The position numbers and the translations under genes were made by a program. The notes beneath the pieces are model-generated. The model ran no database searches and had not been told where the DNA came from. It saw only the letters and a list, made by a program, of their open reading frames with translations. From assembly GCA_958439195.1 (NCBI GenBank), contig OY288154.1:62001-126000 (forward strand): DNA of 64,000 nucleotides, in the 5' to 3' direction. Positions 1-8,766 of the stretch are shown piece by piece. Position 1 is the stretch's first letter. Each line of letters begins with the position of its first letter. The stretch is from an uncultured Paracoccaceae bacterium (GTDB taxonomy: Bacteria; Pseudomonadota; Alphaproteobacteria; Rhodobacterales; Rhodobacteraceae).

Positions 1-519
1 AAGTGCGTGGGCATGATCCTGACAGACGCCTTCCCCCAGTGCCAGCGCCTCGGCCGCTGTGGTGTGGGCATGGGTGGCGCCGGGCCGGTAGGCGATGGCA
101 TCGGCAACCGCCGCCGCCACCCGATGCGCGGTGGCCAGCGACCCTTCGGCATCTCTTGACGCCTCGGCCAATGCGATCAAGGCCGCGTCCGCAGTGGTGG
201 GGGGGCTGTTCACCAAATAGACCTCGGGCGGGACAAGTTCGCGGTGGCCGCGCAAAAGCCCTGCAAGATCCGTGGTTTCCACGGTTCCGTGGACGCGCAC
301 CTCGATCTCGCTGACCGGGCCTTTGACTGTCCATGATTGCACACGGTCACCGGCGCCATCGCGGAAACTGCCGCCCTGAATGCCATCAGACACGGTCACC
401 TTCCAGTTCACCACCTTTTGCCCATCAAAGACCGACGGCGTAAGCCGATGGCTTTGCATCACGGCGCGGACGGGTTGGTCATAGCTGTAGCGCGTCACAT
501 GATCGACCGAGAGCAGCAT
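1..519 (-). CDS. Transglutaminase-like family protein (3' end beyond window)
   Basis: The 173 residues visible begin MLLSVDHVTRYSYDQPV and run off the left edge of the window. The N-terminal part is the beta-rich domain found in front of bacterial transglutaminase-like cysteine peptidases. The last visible residues, GEGVCQDHAHAL, hold the catalytic-cysteine motif of that fold; the His and Asp of the triad would lie outside the window. The ATG shares its A with the TGA of the upstream alpha-E gene (TGATG), so translation is probably coupled. In related genomes this trio is often followed by a proteasome-type protease, which would be off-window here. The substrate is unknown. The family call is firm; the role is not. 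Confidence 0.85.
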   Translation of the reverse strand, partial: MLLSVDHVTRYSYDQPVRAVMQSHRLTPSVFDGQKVVNWKVTVSDGIQGGSFRDGAGDRVQSWTVKGPVSEIEVRVHGTVETTDLAGLLRGHRELVPPEVYLVNSPPTTADAALIALAEASRDAEGSLATAHRVAAAVADAIAYRPGATHAHTTAAEALALGEGVCQDHAHAL

Positions 520-1469
520 CAGCGCATATCCCCGCTAAGGTAGGTTTCGTGGATTTGCGACCCAAGCCGCGCCATGTCGCGGATGAAGCGGGACAGGAAT
601 TCATGCAGCCCTTCGTCAAAGATATCCTCTTCGCGCGTTTCACTTAGGGTGACCAGCATGTCGCGCGCACGCGCCTGTGCATCGGTCATGGTCCCGTAAA
701 GTTTGGCCAACCGATCCAGATGCCCTGACAGCCCTTCGACGCATGTGATCAGCGAACGGGGGCATTGCGGGTTGAGGATCAGGAAATGCGCGATCTTGGT
801 TGCCGTCACCTCGCCCCCATAGGCCCAGTGAAAGGCGCGGTGGGCCGACATGGCGCGCAGAAGCGTGGACCATTGGTAATTGTCCAGACCGGAGCCTACG
901 AAATCCACCCGCGGCAGAAGGACGTAGTATTTCACATCCATCAGACGCGCGGTGTTGTCGGCGCGTTCCAGGCTGTAGCCGATGTTCAGAAAATCCCATC
1001 CATCATTGCGCAGCAGCGTGGCCTCGATCGCGCCGCGCACCATTGCGGCGTGGCGCATAGTCCATTCCGTCAGGCGGGACAGTTCCAGATCGCCGCGCGG
1101 GGTGCGTTCCAGTTGGCGCAGTTCCTGAAACGCCGAATTCAGCGCGTCCCACACCTGCGTGGTCAGGGCGGTGCGCACGATGCGCCCGTTTTCGCGGGCG
1201 GTGGTGATGCAAGAGGCGACGGATGACGGGTTGTCATGGTCAAAGAACAGGAAGTTCTCGATGTCTTTTTGCAGGGGTGCATCATATTTTTCCGCAAAGG
1301 CATCCGCATTGCCAGAGGCTTGCAAAAGCGAATCCCATTCGTTGCGGTAACCCGCCGCTGACGGCAGCAGCGCGATGCGCGACCCCACCTCAAGCAGGCG
1401 GGCGGCGGTTTCGGCCCGTTCCATGTAACGGGCGATCCAGAACAGGTTGTCGGCGGTCCGGCTTAACAT
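519..1469 (-). CDS. Alpha-E domain-containing protein (DUF403)
   Basis: This 316-residue, mostly helical protein opens with MLSRTADNLFWIARYMERAETAARLL, the characteristic start of the alpha-E (DUF403) family. It lies 7 bp downstream of the circularly permuted ATP-grasp gene and overlaps the transglutaminase start by one base, so the three genes are very likely one operon. The family is almost always found beside ATP-grasp and transglutaminase partners and is thought to belong to an uncharacterised peptide ligation or modification system. No catalytic motif is evident. The full family length is present, with no signal peptide or membrane segment. Confidence 0.88.
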   Translation of the reverse strand: MLSRTADNLFWIARYMERAETAARLLEVGSRIALLPSAAGYRNEWDSLLQASGNADAFAEKYDAPLQKDIENFLFFDHDNPSSVASCITTARENGRIVRTALTTQVWDALNSAFQELRQLERTPRGDLELSRLTEWTMRHAAMVRGAIEATLLRNDGWDFLNIGYSLERADNTARLMDVKYYVLLPRVDFVGSGLDNYQWSTLLRAMSAHRAFHWAYGGEVTATKIAHFLILNPQCPRSLITCVEGLSGHLDRLAKLYGTMTDAQARARDMLVTLSETREEDIFDEGLHEFLSRFIRDMARLGSQIHETYLSGDMR

Positions 1470-1476
1470 GTCATTC

Positions 1477-2889
1477 TTACTCCGCCAGCACCCAGGTATC
1501 CTTGACGCCCCCGCCCTGAGACGAGTTCACGACCAGTGACCCTTCGGTCAGCGCCACACGGGTGAGCGCGCCGGGAACCAGTTCGATCCGTTCCCCCACT
1601 AGGCAATAGGGGCGCAGGTCAACATGGCGCGGGGCCACGCCTTCGGCCACAAAGGTGGGCGTGGTCGACAGCGCCAAGGTGGGCTGGGCGATATAGTTGC
1701 CGGGATCAGAGGTCACTTTGGCACGGAAATGTTCCACCTCGGCCTTGGTGGCTTTTGGCCCCACAAGCATCCCATAGCCGCCGGAGCCGTGAACTTCCTT
1801 AACGACCAGATCGCCAAGATTATCGAGAACATAGCCCAGATCGTCCCGCTTGCCGCATTGCCAGGTGGGCACGTTTTGCAGGATCGGTTCTTCGCCCAGA
1901 TAGAAGCGCACCATTTCGGGCACGAAGGTATAGACCGCCTTGTCATCCGCCACACCCGCGCCGGGGGCTGAACAGATCGACACACCGCCAGAGCGGTAGA
2001 CATCCATCAGCCCCGGCACGCCAAGGGTGGAATCGGGGCGGAAACACAGCGGGTCGATGAAGGCGTCGTCAATGCGACGATAGATGACATCCACCCGCTT
2101 TGGGCCTTCGGTGGTGCGCATCCAGACGAATTCGCCTTCGACAAACAGATCCTGGCCTTCGACCAGTTCAATGCCCATCAGATCGGCGAGGAAACTGTGT
2201 TCATAATAGGCGCTGTTGAATGGGCCAGGGGTCAGCAGAACGATCGTGGGTTCCCTGCTGCATTTCTGCGGCGCGACAGAGGCCAGCGTCCGGCGCAGCA
2301 TTTCGGGGTAGCGGTCCACCGGTTCGATACGGTTACCGCGGAACAGATCGGGGAACATCCGCATCATGATTTCGCGGTTTTCCAGCATGTAGCTGACACC
2401 GGATGGCGTGCGGCAATTGTCTTCCAGCACGAAGAAATCTTCCGGCCCGGTGCGGACGATATCGATCCCGACGATGTGGGAATAGACGCCCTTGGGCGGT
2501 TTGATCCCGGCCACGGCCTTTTCATAGGCGTCGTTCTGATAGACCAGCCGCGCCGGAATGCGGCCGGCACGGACAATTTCCCCCCTGCCGTAGACATCCA
2601 TCAGAAAGGCGTTCAGGGCGCGGGCGCGTTGTTTTATGCCGCGCTCCAGCTTGGCCCATTCGCCGCCGGTAAAGACACGCGGGAACATGTCAAAGGGGAT
2701 CAGGCGATCGGGATCGCCGCCTTCGCCATAGACGGCGAAGGTGATGCCGATGCGGCGAAACAATTCCTCGGCCTCGGCCTGTTTCAGGGTTCGAAGTTCG
2801 GCCGGCATGGCGTTCATCCAGTCTTCGAGCCGCGCATAAGGCGCGCGGACCTTGCCGCCGTGATACATCTCGTTGAAGTATTGCGTCAC
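1477..2889 (-). CDS. Circularly permuted type 2 ATP-grasp protein
   Basis: Predicted 470-residue protein of the circularly permuted ATP-grasp family (DUF404/DUF407), a putative ATP-dependent carboxylate-amine ligase. Visible family features are the N-terminal QYFNEMYHGGKVRAPYARL stretch, the FFVLEDNCRTPSGVSYMLENR block and the C-terminal end containing VVNSSQGGGVKDTWVL. The reading frame stays open upstream to 2994, but the first 35 residues (MCICTWSIHFP...) do not look like the family. I chose the GTG at 2889, which has an AGGGG Shine-Dalgarno-like run about 8 bases upstream and gives the usual length. It is the first gene of the ATP-grasp/alpha-E/transglutaminase operon and is divergent from the exonuclease gene at 3050. 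The molecules it joins are unknown. Confidence 0.87.
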   Translation of the reverse strand: MTQYFNEMYHGGKVRAPYARLEDWMNAMPAELRTLKQAEAEELFRRIGITFAVYGEGGDPDRLIPFDMFPRVFTGGEWAKLERGIKQRARALNAFLMDVYGRGEIVRAGRIPARLVYQNDAYEKAVAGIKPPKGVYSHIVGIDIVRTGPEDFFVLEDNCRTPSGVSYMLENREIMMRMFPDLFRGNRIEPVDRYPEMLRRTLASVAPQKCSREPTIVLLTPGPFNSAYYEHSFLADLMGIELVEGQDLFVEGEFVWMRTTEGPKRVDVIYRRIDDAFIDPLCFRPDSTLGVPGLMDVYRSGGVSICSAPGAGVADDKAVYTFVPEMVRFYLGEEPILQNVPTWQCGKRDDLGYVLDNLGDLVVKEVHGSGGYGMLVGPKATKAEVEHFRAKVTSDPGNYIAQPTLALSTTPTFVAEGVAPRHVDLRPYCLVGERIELVPGALTRVALTEGSLVVNSSQGGGVKDTWVLAE

Positions 2890-3049
2890 CGTTACCGCCC
2901 CTGCGCCAAACCACAGGCAGAGTAAATCAGGCGATCCGGCATCGGGAAAGCGTTTCGCATCGGGAAAATGGATGGACCATGTGCAAATGCACAAATTTAG
3001 GGCGAAATGGGCGGCTGGTCCGGCCCAAGCACCGCGCTAATCTGGTATC

Positions 3050-4066
3050 ATGGCCGAAAACCCAGTCCTGACCTTCACTGAAAAGGGCATCTATTGCCCC
3101 GATGGTGGTTTTTTCATCGACCCGTGGCGGCCGGTGGACCATGCCCTGATCACGCACGGGCATTCCGATCATGCCCGCTGGGGGCATCGGCGGTATCTGG
3201 CGACGCATCAGGCATTGCCGGTAATCCGGCATCGGCTGGGGCAGATCGAGGCGGCGGGGATCGCCTATGGCGAACGGTTGCAGATCGGGGGGGTGACGGT
3301 CAGCTTTCACCCGGCGGGCCATGTGCCGGGATCGGCGCAGATCGCGGTAGAACGACGGGGCGAAGTTTGGGTCGTGTCGGGGGATTACAAGGTGGAACCC
3401 GATGGGTTGGCCGAGCCGTTTTCCCCGATCCGCTGCCACGCGTTCATCAGCGAATGCACCTTTGGTCTGCCGGTCTTTCGCTGGCAGCCACAGGTGCAGG
3501 TGATGGACGATATAGGCCGCTGGTGGGCGGCGAATGCGGCGGCGGGCAAGGCGTCGATCCTTGGGGCCTATAGTTTTGGCAAGGCGCAGCGTTTGATGGC
3601 GGGGGTCGCGCCCATTGGCCCGATCCTGACGCATGGCGCGGTGGAGGAGATCACCGCCATCTTGCGGGCGCAGGGCTATGCCTTGCCCGATACCGTGCGG
3701 GCGGTGGCGGGCGTGGACGCCAAGACACATCCCGGCGCGCTGGTGATTGCGCCGCCATCGGCGCTGGGGTCGGTCTGGGCGCGGAAGTTTGGCCCTGCGG
3801 AAGAGGCTTTTGCCAGCGGCTGGATGGCGGTGCGCGGTATTCGGCGGCGGCGGGCCTTGGGGACGGGGTTCGTGGTGTCGGACCATGCGGATTGGGACGG
3901 GCTGAACACCGCGATCCGGGCCACCGGATGCGAGCGGGTTTTCGTTACCCACGGCTATACCGCGCCGTTCCGGCACTGGCTGGCGGATCAGGGCTATGAT
4001 GCCGGGATCGTGGCCACGGAATATGGCGATGACGTGGACGATGCCACAGCCGAGATTGCGGAATGA
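3050..4066 (+). CDS. Ligase-associated DNA exonuclease (MBL fold, beta-CASP type)
   Basis: This 338-residue metallo-beta-lactamase-fold nuclease carries the metal-binding HGHSDHARWGH motif near residue 34, the later GDYKVEPDG (Asp) segment and the C-terminal VSDHADWDGL and VTHGY motifs of the beta-CASP nuclease group. It is the family annotated as ligase-associated DNA exonuclease (mRNA 3'-end processing factor-like). Its TGA overlaps the ATG of the ATP-dependent DNA ligase (ATGA), the standard arrangement for a DNA repair pair. The protein is presumably cytoplasmic and acts on DNA ends. No promoter was identified in the 160-bp gap to the divergent ATP-grasp gene. Confidence 0.9.
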   Translation: MAENPVLTFTEKGIYCPDGGFFIDPWRPVDHALITHGHSDHARWGHRRYLATHQALPVIRHRLGQIEAAGIAYGERLQIGGVTVSFHPAGHVPGSAQIAVERRGEVWVVSGDYKVEPDGLAEPFSPIRCHAFISECTFGLPVFRWQPQVQVMDDIGRWWAANAAAGKASILGAYSFGKAQRLMAGVAPIGPILTHGAVEEITAILRAQGYALPDTVRAVAGVDAKTHPGALVIAPPSALGSVWARKFGPAEEAFASGWMAVRGIRRRRALGTGFVVSDHADWDGLNTAIRATGCERVFVTHGYTAPFRHWLADQGYDAGIVATEYGDDVDDATAEIAE

Positions 4067-5661
4067 AGCAGTTCGCCACGCTTTTCGCCGCGCTGGATGG
4101 CACGACCAAGACATCCGCCAAGCTGGCCGCACTGACCGGTTATTTCCAGACCGCGCCAGAGCCGGACCGCGTCTGGACCATCGCCCTGTTGTCGGGGCGG
4201 CGGCCCAAGCGCAGCGTCACATCTACCGAATTGCGGGAATGGGCGGCCGAGGCGGCGAATGTGCCGCTTTGGCTGTTCGAGGAAAGCTATGCGATGGTGG
4301 GTGATCTGGCGGAAACCATCGCGCTGATCCTGCCTGTGGCGGAAGGGGTGGAGACGCCGTCGCTTTCGGCGATCATTGCCGAGTTGATGCAGTTGACCGG
4401 TCAGAGTGCCGAGGTGCGGAAGGCGGCGATCCTGGCCTATTGGGGGCGGCTTGGGCCGAATGAACGGCTTTTGTTCAACAAGCTGATCACCGGCGGGTTT
4501 CGCATGGGGGTGAGCCAGGGGTTGATGACCCGCGCCCTAGCCACGGCAACGGGGGTGGATGAGGCGGTGCTGGCGCATCGGTTGATGGGGGATTGGTCGC
4601 CCCAGACCATGCCGTTTGACAGGCTGGTGCAGGAGGATGGGTCTGGCCCTGCCTCGCGCCCCTACCCCTTTGCCTTGGCCGCCCCGTTGGAGGAAGGGTC
4701 GGAGGGGTTAGGCGATCCCGGCGACTGGCGGGCGGAATGGAAATGGGATGGCATCCGGGGGCAGTTGATCCAACGGACCGGTGCCTTTGCCCTGTGGTCA
4801 CGGGGGGAGGAGTTGATCACCGACCGCTTTCCGGAGTTTTCGGCGCTGGCCGATTTCCTGCCCCCCGGCACGGTGATGGATGGCGAGGTGCTGGCCTGGG
4901 ATCGCGCGGCGAACCGGCCCCTGCCTTTTGCTGATCTGCAAAAGCGGATCGGGCGCAAGACGGTGCCGAAAAGGCTGCTGAGTGAGGCGCCCGCGATGCT
5001 GCTGGCCTATGATCTGCTGGAGGTTGGGGGGGTGGATTGGCGGGATCGCCCCTTTGCCGAGCGGCGGGAGCGGCTGGAGGCGGTGGTGGCGGGGTTGCCG
5101 GAGGGGATGCCACTGCGCCTGTCGCCCGCGATTTCGTTTGAGAGTTGGGATGGTTTGGCGGCAGAGCGACAGGCGGCGCGCGAGATGCGGGCCGAGGGGG
5201 TGATGATCAAACGCGCGGCGTCGCCCTATCATGTGGGGCGCAAGCGCGGGGATTGGTGGAAGTGGAAGCTGGACCCGTGGACGGTGGATGCGGTGATGAT
5301 CTATGCGCAGGCGGGGCATGGTCGGCGGGCGAACCTGTATACCGATTTCACCTTTGCGGTGCGCGACGGCAATACGCTGGTGCCGTTTACCAAAGCATAT
5401 TCCGGGCTGACCGATGCGGAATTCAACGAAATCACCCGTTGGGTGCAAAAGAACACGTTGGAACGGTTCGGCCCGGTGCGGCGCGTGCCGCCGGAACTGG
5501 TGTTCGAGATCGGGTTTGAAGGCATTCAGGAAAGCCCGCGCCACAAATCTGGGATCGCGCTGCGCTTTCCCCGGATGCTGCGCTGGCGGCGCGACAAGCC
5601 GGTGGATGAGATCGACACGCTGGACGGCCTGCGCGAGATGCTGCGGGTTTCGCGGGGATGA
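4063..5661 (+). CDS. ATP-dependent DNA ligase
   Basis: This 532-residue ligase seals nicks using ATP. The nucleotidyl-transfer motif I EWKWDGIR places the catalytic lysine near residue 227. An N-terminal DNA-binding domain precedes it, and the motif IV/V segment GVMIKRAASPYHVGRKRGDWWKWK and a C-terminal OB domain follow. Length and architecture match the bacterial ligases that pair with an MBL exonuclease, rather than the LigD fusion or NAD-dependent LigA. It is translationally coupled to the exonuclease through a 4-base overlap. The helicase and PdeM-like phosphoesterase often found in the same repair cassette are not next to it. It is probably a repair ligase, with replication sealing left to LigA elsewhere. 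Confidence 0.93.
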   Translation: MKQFATLFAALDGTTKTSAKLAALTGYFQTAPEPDRVWTIALLSGRRPKRSVTSTELREWAAEAANVPLWLFEESYAMVGDLAETIALILPVAEGVETPSLSAIIAELMQLTGQSAEVRKAAILAYWGRLGPNERLLFNKLITGGFRMGVSQGLMTRALATATGVDEAVLAHRLMGDWSPQTMPFDRLVQEDGSGPASRPYPFALAAPLEEGSEGLGDPGDWRAEWKWDGIRGQLIQRTGAFALWSRGEELITDRFPEFSALADFLPPGTVMDGEVLAWDRAANRPLPFADLQKRIGRKTVPKRLLSEAPAMLLAYDLLEVGGVDWRDRPFAERRERLEAVVAGLPEGMPLRLSPAISFESWDGLAAERQAAREMRAEGVMIKRAASPYHVGRKRGDWWKWKLDPWTVDAVMIYAQAGHGRRANLYTDFTFAVRDGNTLVPFTKAYSGLTDAEFNEITRWVQKNTLERFGPVRRVPPELVFEIGFEGIQESPRHKSGIALRFPRMLRWRRDKPVDEIDTLDGLREMLRVSRG

Positions 5662-5688
5662 GGCGTCGACGGCGGGGGGGCACATCCC

Positions 5689-5715
5689 CGCAGGATATTT
5701 GGACATGGAAGAAGT
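5689..5715 (+). repeat. Degenerate copy of a dispersed GTATTT-type intergenic motif
   Basis: The motif CGCAGGATATTTGGACATGG just after the ligase gene resembles the CGGGAGTATTTGAGCCAAGATG motif at 24911. Both sit behind C-rich sequence and end in a purine-rich ATGGAAG/ATGAAA stretch. From memory, similar motifs recur between genes in Rhodobacteraceae; this was not searched. The rest of the 150-bp gap to pepF shows nothing that I would call a gene. Confidence 0.35.
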
Positions 5716-5811
5716 GGACGAATGGATTGCGCCGAAGTGAAGGGGCTTCCCTTGCACCTTTGGTCCTTGGCGCACTAGATGGGTTCCAAGCAAACGCGAT
5801 GAGGTTTTCCG

Positions 5812-7638
5812 ATGACGCTTCCCCTGCCCCGCCCGGTTTTTGATGCCAATGCCACTGGTGGGGGCCTCGGCAAGTTGCCCGATTGGGATTTGACGGATCT
5901 TTATGCGGCACCCGATGCGCCGGAATTTGCGCGGGATATGGCGTGGCTGGAGAAAGCCTGCGCGGATTTCGCGGCGCAGTATGAAGGCAAGCTGGCTTCG
6001 CTGGATGCGGCGGGGCTGTTGGTCTGTGTTCTGGCCTATGAACAGATCGACGTGGTGGCGGGGCGGATCATGTCCTTCGCGGGTCTGCGCTATTACCAGA
6101 ACACGATGGACAGCGACCGGGCCAAGTTCATGGCCGATGCGCAGGACCGGATCACCACCTTCACCACGCCGCTGGTGTTTTTCAGCCTGGAATTCAACCG
6201 GCTGGATGAGGGGCACTTGACGGGTCTGCTGGCGCAGAATGCGGACCTTGCGCGCTATAAGCCGGTGTTCGACCGGATGCGCGCGATGCGGCCCTATCAA
6301 TTGTCGGATGAGTTGGAGAAGTTCCTGCACGACAATTCGGTGGTGGGGGCCAGCGCCTGGAACAAGCTGTTTGACGAGACGATGGCGGGGCTGATGTTCA
6401 CCGTCGCGGGCGAAGAAGAAGAGCTGAACCTTGAGGCCACGCTGAACCTGCTGACCGACACAGACCGCGCCAAGCGCGAGGCGGCGGCGCGGGCGCTGGC
6501 GGTGGTGTTTGACAAGAATATCAAGCTGTTCTCGCGCGTTCACAACACGCTGGCCAAGGAAAAGGAAGTCGAGGATCGGTGGCGCAAGATGCCCACGCCG
6601 CAAACCGGGCGGCACCTGTCGAACCATGTGGAACCTGAGGTGGTCGAGGCGCTGCGCAACGCGGTGGTGGCCGCCTATCCCAAGCTGTCACACCGCTATT
6701 ACCGGCTGAAGGCAAAGTGGATGGGGTTGGACAAGTTGCAGGTCTGGGATCGCAACGCCCCGCTGCCGATTGAAACGCCCAAGACCGTAGATTGGGACAC
6801 GGCGACGGCAATGGTGCTGGAAGCCTATGGCGCGTTTGACCCGAAGATGGCCGATCTGGCCAAGCCGTTTTTCGAGAAAGGCTGGATCGATGCGGGGGTG
6901 AAACCCGGCAAAGCCCCCGGCGCATTCGCCCACCCGACGGTGACGGCGGTGCATCCCTATGTGATGCTGAACTATCTGGGCAAGCCCCGCGATGTGATGA
7001 CGCTGGCGCACGAGTTGGGGCATGGCGTGCATCAGGTTCTGGCCGCCGGTCAGGGGGAATTGCTCTCCTCAACCCCGCTGACGCTGGCAGAGACGGCGTC
7101 GGTGTTTGGAGAGATGCTGACCTTCCGCAAGCTGTTGGACGGGGCCAAGAGCAAGGCCGAGCGCAAGACGTTGCTGGCGGGCAAGGTCGAGGACATGATC
7201 AACACGGTCGTGCGGCAGATCGCGTTCTATGATTTCGAATGCAAACTGCACGCCGCGCGGCGCGAGGGCGAACTGACGCCGGATGACATCAACGCCTTGT
7301 GGATGTCGGTTCAGGCACAGTCGCTTGGCGATGCGTTTGAATTCATGGACGGGTATGAAACCTTTTGGGCCTATATCCCGCATTTCGTGCATTCTCCGTT
7401 CTACGTCTACGCATATGCGTTTGGCGACGGGTTGGTGAATGCCTTGTATGCCGCCTATGCCGATGGCCTGCCGGATTTTGAGGCCAAGTATTTCGAGATG
7501 CTGAAGGCGGGCGGTTCGAAACACCACAAGGAGTTGCTGGCGCCCTTTGGCCTTGATGCCAGTGATCCGAAGTTCTGGGACAAGGGATTGTCGATGATCG
7601 CGGGATTCATCGACGAGTTGGAGGCGATGGAAGGCTGA
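5812..7638 (+). CDS. pepF: M3 family oligoendopeptidase F
   Basis: This 608-residue cytoplasmic zinc metallopeptidase degrades short peptides. The zinc motif HELGH is seen in LAHELGHGVHQ (about residue 400), and the downstream TLAETASVFGEM segment supplies the third, glutamate ligand typical of family M3. Length fits the PepF/M3 clade. The start at 5812 is preceded by a purine-rich stretch (GAGGTTTTCCG), a modest ribosome-binding signal. It stands alone on the plus strand and is followed by a strong hairpin terminator at 7663. No signal peptide is present. Confidence 0.93.
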   Translation: MTLPLPRPVFDANATGGGLGKLPDWDLTDLYAAPDAPEFARDMAWLEKACADFAAQYEGKLASLDAAGLLVCVLAYEQIDVVAGRIMSFAGLRYYQNTMDSDRAKFMADAQDRITTFTTPLVFFSLEFNRLDEGHLTGLLAQNADLARYKPVFDRMRAMRPYQLSDELEKFLHDNSVVGASAWNKLFDETMAGLMFTVAGEEEELNLEATLNLLTDTDRAKREAAARALAVVFDKNIKLFSRVHNTLAKEKEVEDRWRKMPTPQTGRHLSNHVEPEVVEALRNAVVAAYPKLSHRYYRLKAKWMGLDKLQVWDRNAPLPIETPKTVDWDTATAMVLEAYGAFDPKMADLAKPFFEKGWIDAGVKPGKAPGAFAHPTVTAVHPYVMLNYLGKPRDVMTLAHELGHGVHQVLAAGQGELLSSTPLTLAETASVFGEMLTFRKLLDGAKSKAERKTLLAGKVEDMINTVVRQIAFYDFECKLHAARREGELTPDDINALWMSVQAQSLGDAFEFMDGYETFWAYIPHFVHSPFYVYAYAFGDGLVNALYAAYADGLPDFEAKYFEMLKAGGSKHHKELLAPFGLDASDPKFWDKGLSMIAGFIDELEAMEG

Positions 7639-7662
7639 TCCCCGCCTTTTGCGCGATTGGGG

Positions 7663-7695
7663 ACCGGGGGCAAGCCATTGCCCCCGGTCTTTTTC
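7663..7695 (+). terminator. Rho-independent terminator of pepF
   Basis: A perfect 11-bp stem (ACCGGGGGCAA at 7663-7673 pairing with TTGCCCCCGGT at 7678-7688) encloses a GCCA loop and is followed by CTTTTTCTTT. It lies 24 bases after the pepF stop and just before the convergent oxidoreductase stop. The T-tract is on the plus side only, so it best serves pepF. Confidence 0.88.
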
Positions 7696-7696
7696 T

Positions 7697-8680
7697 TTAC
7701 CAGTGGATTTCGCGTGCCGTAGCGAAGGCCGCGTCGATCATCACCTGTGTGCCGCGGGTAAATTCCAGCGGGCAGGGATAGGCGGCACCCGTGCGGATGG
7801 ATTTCCCAAAGTTTTCCACCTGCAACTTGTAGTGGTTGGCAGCGGGCCAGCGTTCAGATGTCACCGTCTGGTCGTTGTGCAGTTCAATCCGCGCCTCGGC
7901 AAAAAGGTTGGCGTTGAAGGGGCCGTTCGCCACTTTCAGCAGGCCCTTGTCGCCTTGAAAGGTGACCTCTTGCCGGTTTTGCAGGCGCATAGACGTCATC
8001 GCGGTATAGGTCGCGCGGCCCAGCGGGCCTTCGAGGATGGCATCCAGTTCGGCCCAGACATCGACGCCGTTTTCGCGGATCATCCGGCAGGAGATATCGG
8101 TCGCCTCGGCCCCTGTCACGAAACGCGCAGAGCCGTAGGTATAGACGCCGATGTCACGGATACCGCCGCCACCGGTTTCCGGGCGGTTGCGGATGTTGTG
8201 GGTTTCTTCGTGGTTGTCATAGCTGAAGAAGGCATCGACGTGGCGCAGCTTGCCGATAGCCCCGCCCTGCACCAGTTCGCGGGCGCGAATCCATTGCGGG
8301 TGGTGGACGATCATATAGGCCTCGGCCACCAGCAGGCCCGATTTATCGCGGGCGGCGATGAGGGTGTCGATCTCATCCGCCTTCATGGCGATCGGCTTTT
8401 CCGTCAGGACGTGCTTGCCTGCGGCGACCGCCTTCAACGTCCATTCCACATGGATGTGGTTGGGCAGCGGGATATAGACCGCATCAATGGTGGGGTCTGC
8501 CAGCAGGTCGGCATAGGTCATCTGCTTGAGGCCGGGGCAGAAATCCCAGCCGCCTGCCTCACCCGGTTTGGACGTGCCAAGCGCGGCAAGTTCGGCGTTT
8601 TCGGCCATGTGGATGGCCGGGGCCATATGGTCGCGGGCAAATTTGGCATTGCCAAGCACGCCCCAGCGGACGGGTTTCAT
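7697..8680 (-). CDS. Gfo/Idh/MocA family oxidoreductase
   Basis: This 327-residue NAD(P)-dependent dehydrogenase has an N-terminal Rossmann fold (MKPVRWGVLGNAKFARDHMAPAI) and the EKPIAMKADE motif, whose lysine is the usual catalytic/cofactor residue of the family. The C-terminal alpha/beta domain is complete. The start is backed by a GGAGG Shine-Dalgarno sequence nine bases upstream. The family oxidises sugars, inositols or related polyols; the substrate cannot be read from sequence. It is transcribed alone, convergent with pepF and about 90 bp downstream of the pssA end. Confidence 0.9.
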   Translation of the reverse strand: MKPVRWGVLGNAKFARDHMAPAIHMAENAELAALGTSKPGEAGGWDFCPGLKQMTYADLLADPTIDAVYIPLPNHIHVEWTLKAVAAGKHVLTEKPIAMKADEIDTLIAARDKSGLLVAEAYMIVHHPQWIRARELVQGGAIGKLRHVDAFFSYDNHEETHNIRNRPETGGGGIRDIGVYTYGSARFVTGAEATDISCRMIRENGVDVWAELDAILEGPLGRATYTAMTSMRLQNRQEVTFQGDKGLLKVANGPFNANLFAEARIELHNDQTVTSERWPAANHYKLQVENFGKSIRTGAAYPCPLEFTRGTQVMIDAAFATAREIHW

Positions 8681-8766
8681 GGTGGTTTCCTCCGGTATAG
8701 TGACGCCGTTTTTTACGGGGGCACGCTAGGCGGGGATGGCCGTGGGTGCAAGGGCGGGCGCGGACG

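Noticed and set aside
2927..4132. Long antisense reading frames over the exonuclease gene and over many other genes (for example 4798-6627, 7649-8869, 26451-28220, 32936-34300, 45266-46453, 49604-51124, 60052-61875)
   Set aside because: They lie opposite genes with clear families, are rich in Arg, Pro and Ala, and have no recognisable domains. High GC makes such frames common.
5658..5843. Small frame after the DNA ligase
   Set aside because: It spans the dispersed motif and ends inside pepF, with no family resemblance and no ribosome-binding signal.
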